A DNA stretch of 64,000 nucleotides from Butyrivibrio sp. (GTDB taxonomy: Bacteria; Bacillota; Clostridia; Lachnospirales; Lachnospiraceae). The notes beneath the pieces are model-generated. The model was not told the origin of the DNA. It did not search any database and worked only from the letters and a program-made list of their open reading frames with translations. Location: NCBI GenBank assembly GCA_015056495.1, contig SVGC01000011.1:1-64000 (forward strand), read 5' to 3'. This document shows positions 62,342 to 64,000 of this stretch, in pieces; position 1 is the first letter of the stretch; the number at the start of each line of letters is the position of its first letter. Both the position numbers and the translations under genes were made by a program.

Positions 62342-62720
62342 AAATAAAATCTCCTACTCTTTATTTCATTAATATATTACATGCCAACAAGCAGGTGCCA
62401 CCCTGCTCATTAAATAAAAAGAATATTTGTCATAATATATTCTTTTATTTTCGTAAGATAATTATATATTTTTATTGAATATTAATCAAATTTTAAGTGA
62501 TTTTTTATATTTTTTGTTAGTTTCCTACAAAAAATATCTTGTGAAAAATCTAACGGACAACAATCATTATTAAAGATTGCCAATAATATGGTAGAAACCA
62601 TGGTTTTACGGAAACTATTTTTGTGACTATTTCAAAATCTTATTGACTATCGGTCAGTAAGCAGATACTAACCCCTACAACCCACATAAATAAAAGGAAA
62701 CGCAAATATACATCAAAAGT
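62342..62720. other. Intergenic region of 379 bases without a gene
   Basis: AT-rich upstream region of the flavoprotein gene. It holds two small inverted repeats: AGCAGG/CCTGCT around 62391-62408 and AAAGAATAT/ATATTCTTT around 62417-62446. TGACTATCGGTCA near 62643 is a weak TetR-type palindrome. No reading frame with a ribosome site was found. Confidence 0.6.
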
Positions 62721-64000
62721 TTACTTTGTTTTTTCCTGCTTTACATGAGATATATACTCCTTATAGCCGTCTCTGCTAGTGTTCTTAACAAAATAAAGTG
62801 CCTGATCTGCATTTTTATATAACTGTTCAAATGTATCTCCATCTTCAGGATATCTGGCACTTCCAATACTAACAGTAACAGCAACCGAGTTGCCTTTTTC
62901 ATCCGAATAAACAAGTCTGGACTTTTCATTGATCTGTCTTGCCTTTGAACGTGCTGTATCTTTGTTGTGGAGGCTTGGACAAAATACCATGAACTCATCA
63001 CCGCCCAGTCTTCCTACAACGTCATTGGCTCTAAAGCTGCTCATGAGTATTACTGCTATATCCTGAAGGACCTGGTCGCCAACGGAATGTCCCAAAGTAT
63101 CATTGACATCCTTGAAATGATCAAGATCCAATAAGTACATAGTTGCTCCTATTTCACTGCTCATAGGCTTTTCGATGAATTCTGCAATCTTCTCATTTAT
63201 ACCGGCTCTGTTAGGTATGCCTGTAAGGGGATCAGTTGTAGCCTTGGCACTATACTTTCTTTTTTCCTCACTTGCCAGTGCATAATTAAAGATCAGTATC
63301 ATGATTACTAAAAGGACGACAATAACTGCCACATATTCTATGAGCTTAGTCATAAGCGTCGAAAAACTATTCTGGGAGTTCTCTACTACCAGATACCACC
63401 CAATATAGTCTATGTAACGGCTCATGACATAACCATTTTCACCCCAGTACTCTGTAGGTTGAGTCAGATTGTCTGAAAACTCAATACTGATAGACGTTTC
63501 CAGATTGGTATCTTCTGAATCAACTACCATTTCTCCATCTGTATCAAGAAAATATATGGTCACCCCATAATCCTCTTCATACTCTTTTAGCATATCTACA
63601 ACGTCGGTCATAATATAACCAACGCCGCATACACCAATAAAATCACCATTTTCGTCATATACTTTTCTGTCTATGAATATTGTCCATTCATATTTATTGA
63701 ACTCATCGGTATTAACATCAGTAGCCATTGCCATTTCACTATTGATAAAAGAGTAATACCATTTGTCTACTGTGCCGTTTTCTTCACTTATGATCTTTAC
63801 AAAGCCATCACTTCTATAGTATTCACTGGTATCATATAAGACAAAAAATGCTGTAGACCATTCATTTACAGAGCTTATAGAATTAAGATATGAGGATAAT
63901 TCTTCTTCAAACTCTTCATCAGAAATATCATTCCTGCTTTTTATCAGGTCAATGAGCATAGGATCAGTGCTCATGGTCTTGGCAACCTGAATGGGTCCAA
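62721..64000 (-). CDS. Diguanylate cyclase with Cache-type sensor, 5' part outside the window
   Basis: C-terminal part of a membrane GGDEF protein that makes c-di-GMP. The visible portion starts inside an extracellular dCache domain: the frame is open to the window edge, reading GPIQVAKT before MSTDPML, so the ATG at 63974 is not the start. A membrane segment (VAVIVVLLVIMILIFNYAL) is followed by the GGDEF domain with DPLTGIPNRAG, DLDHFKDVNDTLGH and an intact RLGGDEFMVF active site. The I-site RxxD is not obvious. It makes the messenger that the HD-GYP protein at 49128 would degrade. Confidence 0.92.
   Translation of the reverse strand, partial: GPIQVAKTMSTDPMLIDLIKSRNDISDEEFEEELSSYLNSISSVNEWSTAFFVLYDTSEYYRSDGFVKIISEENGTVDKWYYSFINSEMAMATDVNTDEFNKYEWTIFIDRKVYDENGDFIGVCGVGYIMTDVVDMLKEYEEDYGVTIYFLDTDGEMVVDSEDTNLETSISIEFSDNLTQPTEYWGENGYVMSRYIDYIGWYLVVENSQNSFSTLMTKLIEYVAVIVVLLVIMILIFNYALASEEKRKYSAKATTDPLTGIPNRAGINEKIAEFIEKPMSSEIGATMYLLDLDHFKDVNDTLGHSVGDQVLQDIAVILMSSFRANDVVGRLGGDEFMVFCPSLHNKDTARSKARQINEKSRLVYSDEKGNSVAVTVSIGSARYPEDGDTFEQLYKNADQALYFVKNTSRDGYKEYISHVKQEKTK

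Noticed and set aside
62640..62660. TGACTATCGGTCA as a TetR-family operator
   Set aside because: Only four bases on each side are symmetric, it is 300 bases from the nearest start codon, and no TetR gene is nearby.

Overview
The window looks like a chromosomal segment of a rumen or gut Lachnospiraceae bacterium close to Butyrivibrio or Pseudobutyrivibrio. This is an inference from AT-rich intergenic DNA, AGGAGG-type ribosome sites, and the gene content: a modular GH10 xylanase with choline-binding-type repeats, a GH115 glucuronidase, GH3, GH43, GH5, GH28 and GH13 enzymes, an SGNH esterase, a YesM/YesN two-component pair and rich c-di-GMP signalling. Most genes lie on the minus strand. No rRNA, tRNA, CRISPR array or prophage was seen.

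Layout. 1-106: the 5' end of a group IIC intron sits just behind the xylanase terminator. 130-9687: GH10 xylanase, recQ, a papain-like surface peptidase and fucO; a pair of related small-RNA candidates lies between recQ and the peptidase. 9860-13414: a solitary HTH-DNA methyltransferase with a possibly leaderless mRNA, and a cytoplasmic GH28. 13597-17442: an AT-rich island with a C39-like peptidase, several immunity-type proteins (one apparently frameshifted) and small membrane proteins. 17668-23141: threonine aldolase, both serine dehydratase subunits, an ABC ATPase coupled to a CDF cation transporter, and a nitroreductase behind a hairpin leader. 23238-34142: a GH115-GH5 operon facing an AraC regulator, with a clear direct-repeat operator, then a YesM/YesN/solute-binding-protein operon. 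34267-49029: a secreted HExxH protease, SGNH esterase, GH3, TauE-like exporter, XRE regulator, GH13, flavin enzymes and GH43, interspersed with palindromic repeats. 49128-57190: an HD-GYP protein, a receiver protein and a giant hybrid kinase that look like one signalling operon. 57211-64000: RNase H, cardiolipin synthase, a 929-residue iron-sulfur flavoprotein and the C-terminal part of a diguanylate cyclase.

Together the carbohydrate genes could release and digest glucuronoarabinoxylan: the GH10 and GH5 enzymes act outside, while GH115, GH43, GH3 and the esterase lack signal peptides and probably act on imported oligosaccharides. The most notable unexplained items are the tandem small RNAs at 6255-6678, a roughly 123-bp structured repeat with compensatory stem changes (36967-37089 and 41277-41400), a family of long perfect palindromes placed 3 to 11 bp after stop codons, and the hybrid kinase/HD-GYP operon whose two membrane proteins share a sensor-like membrane domain.
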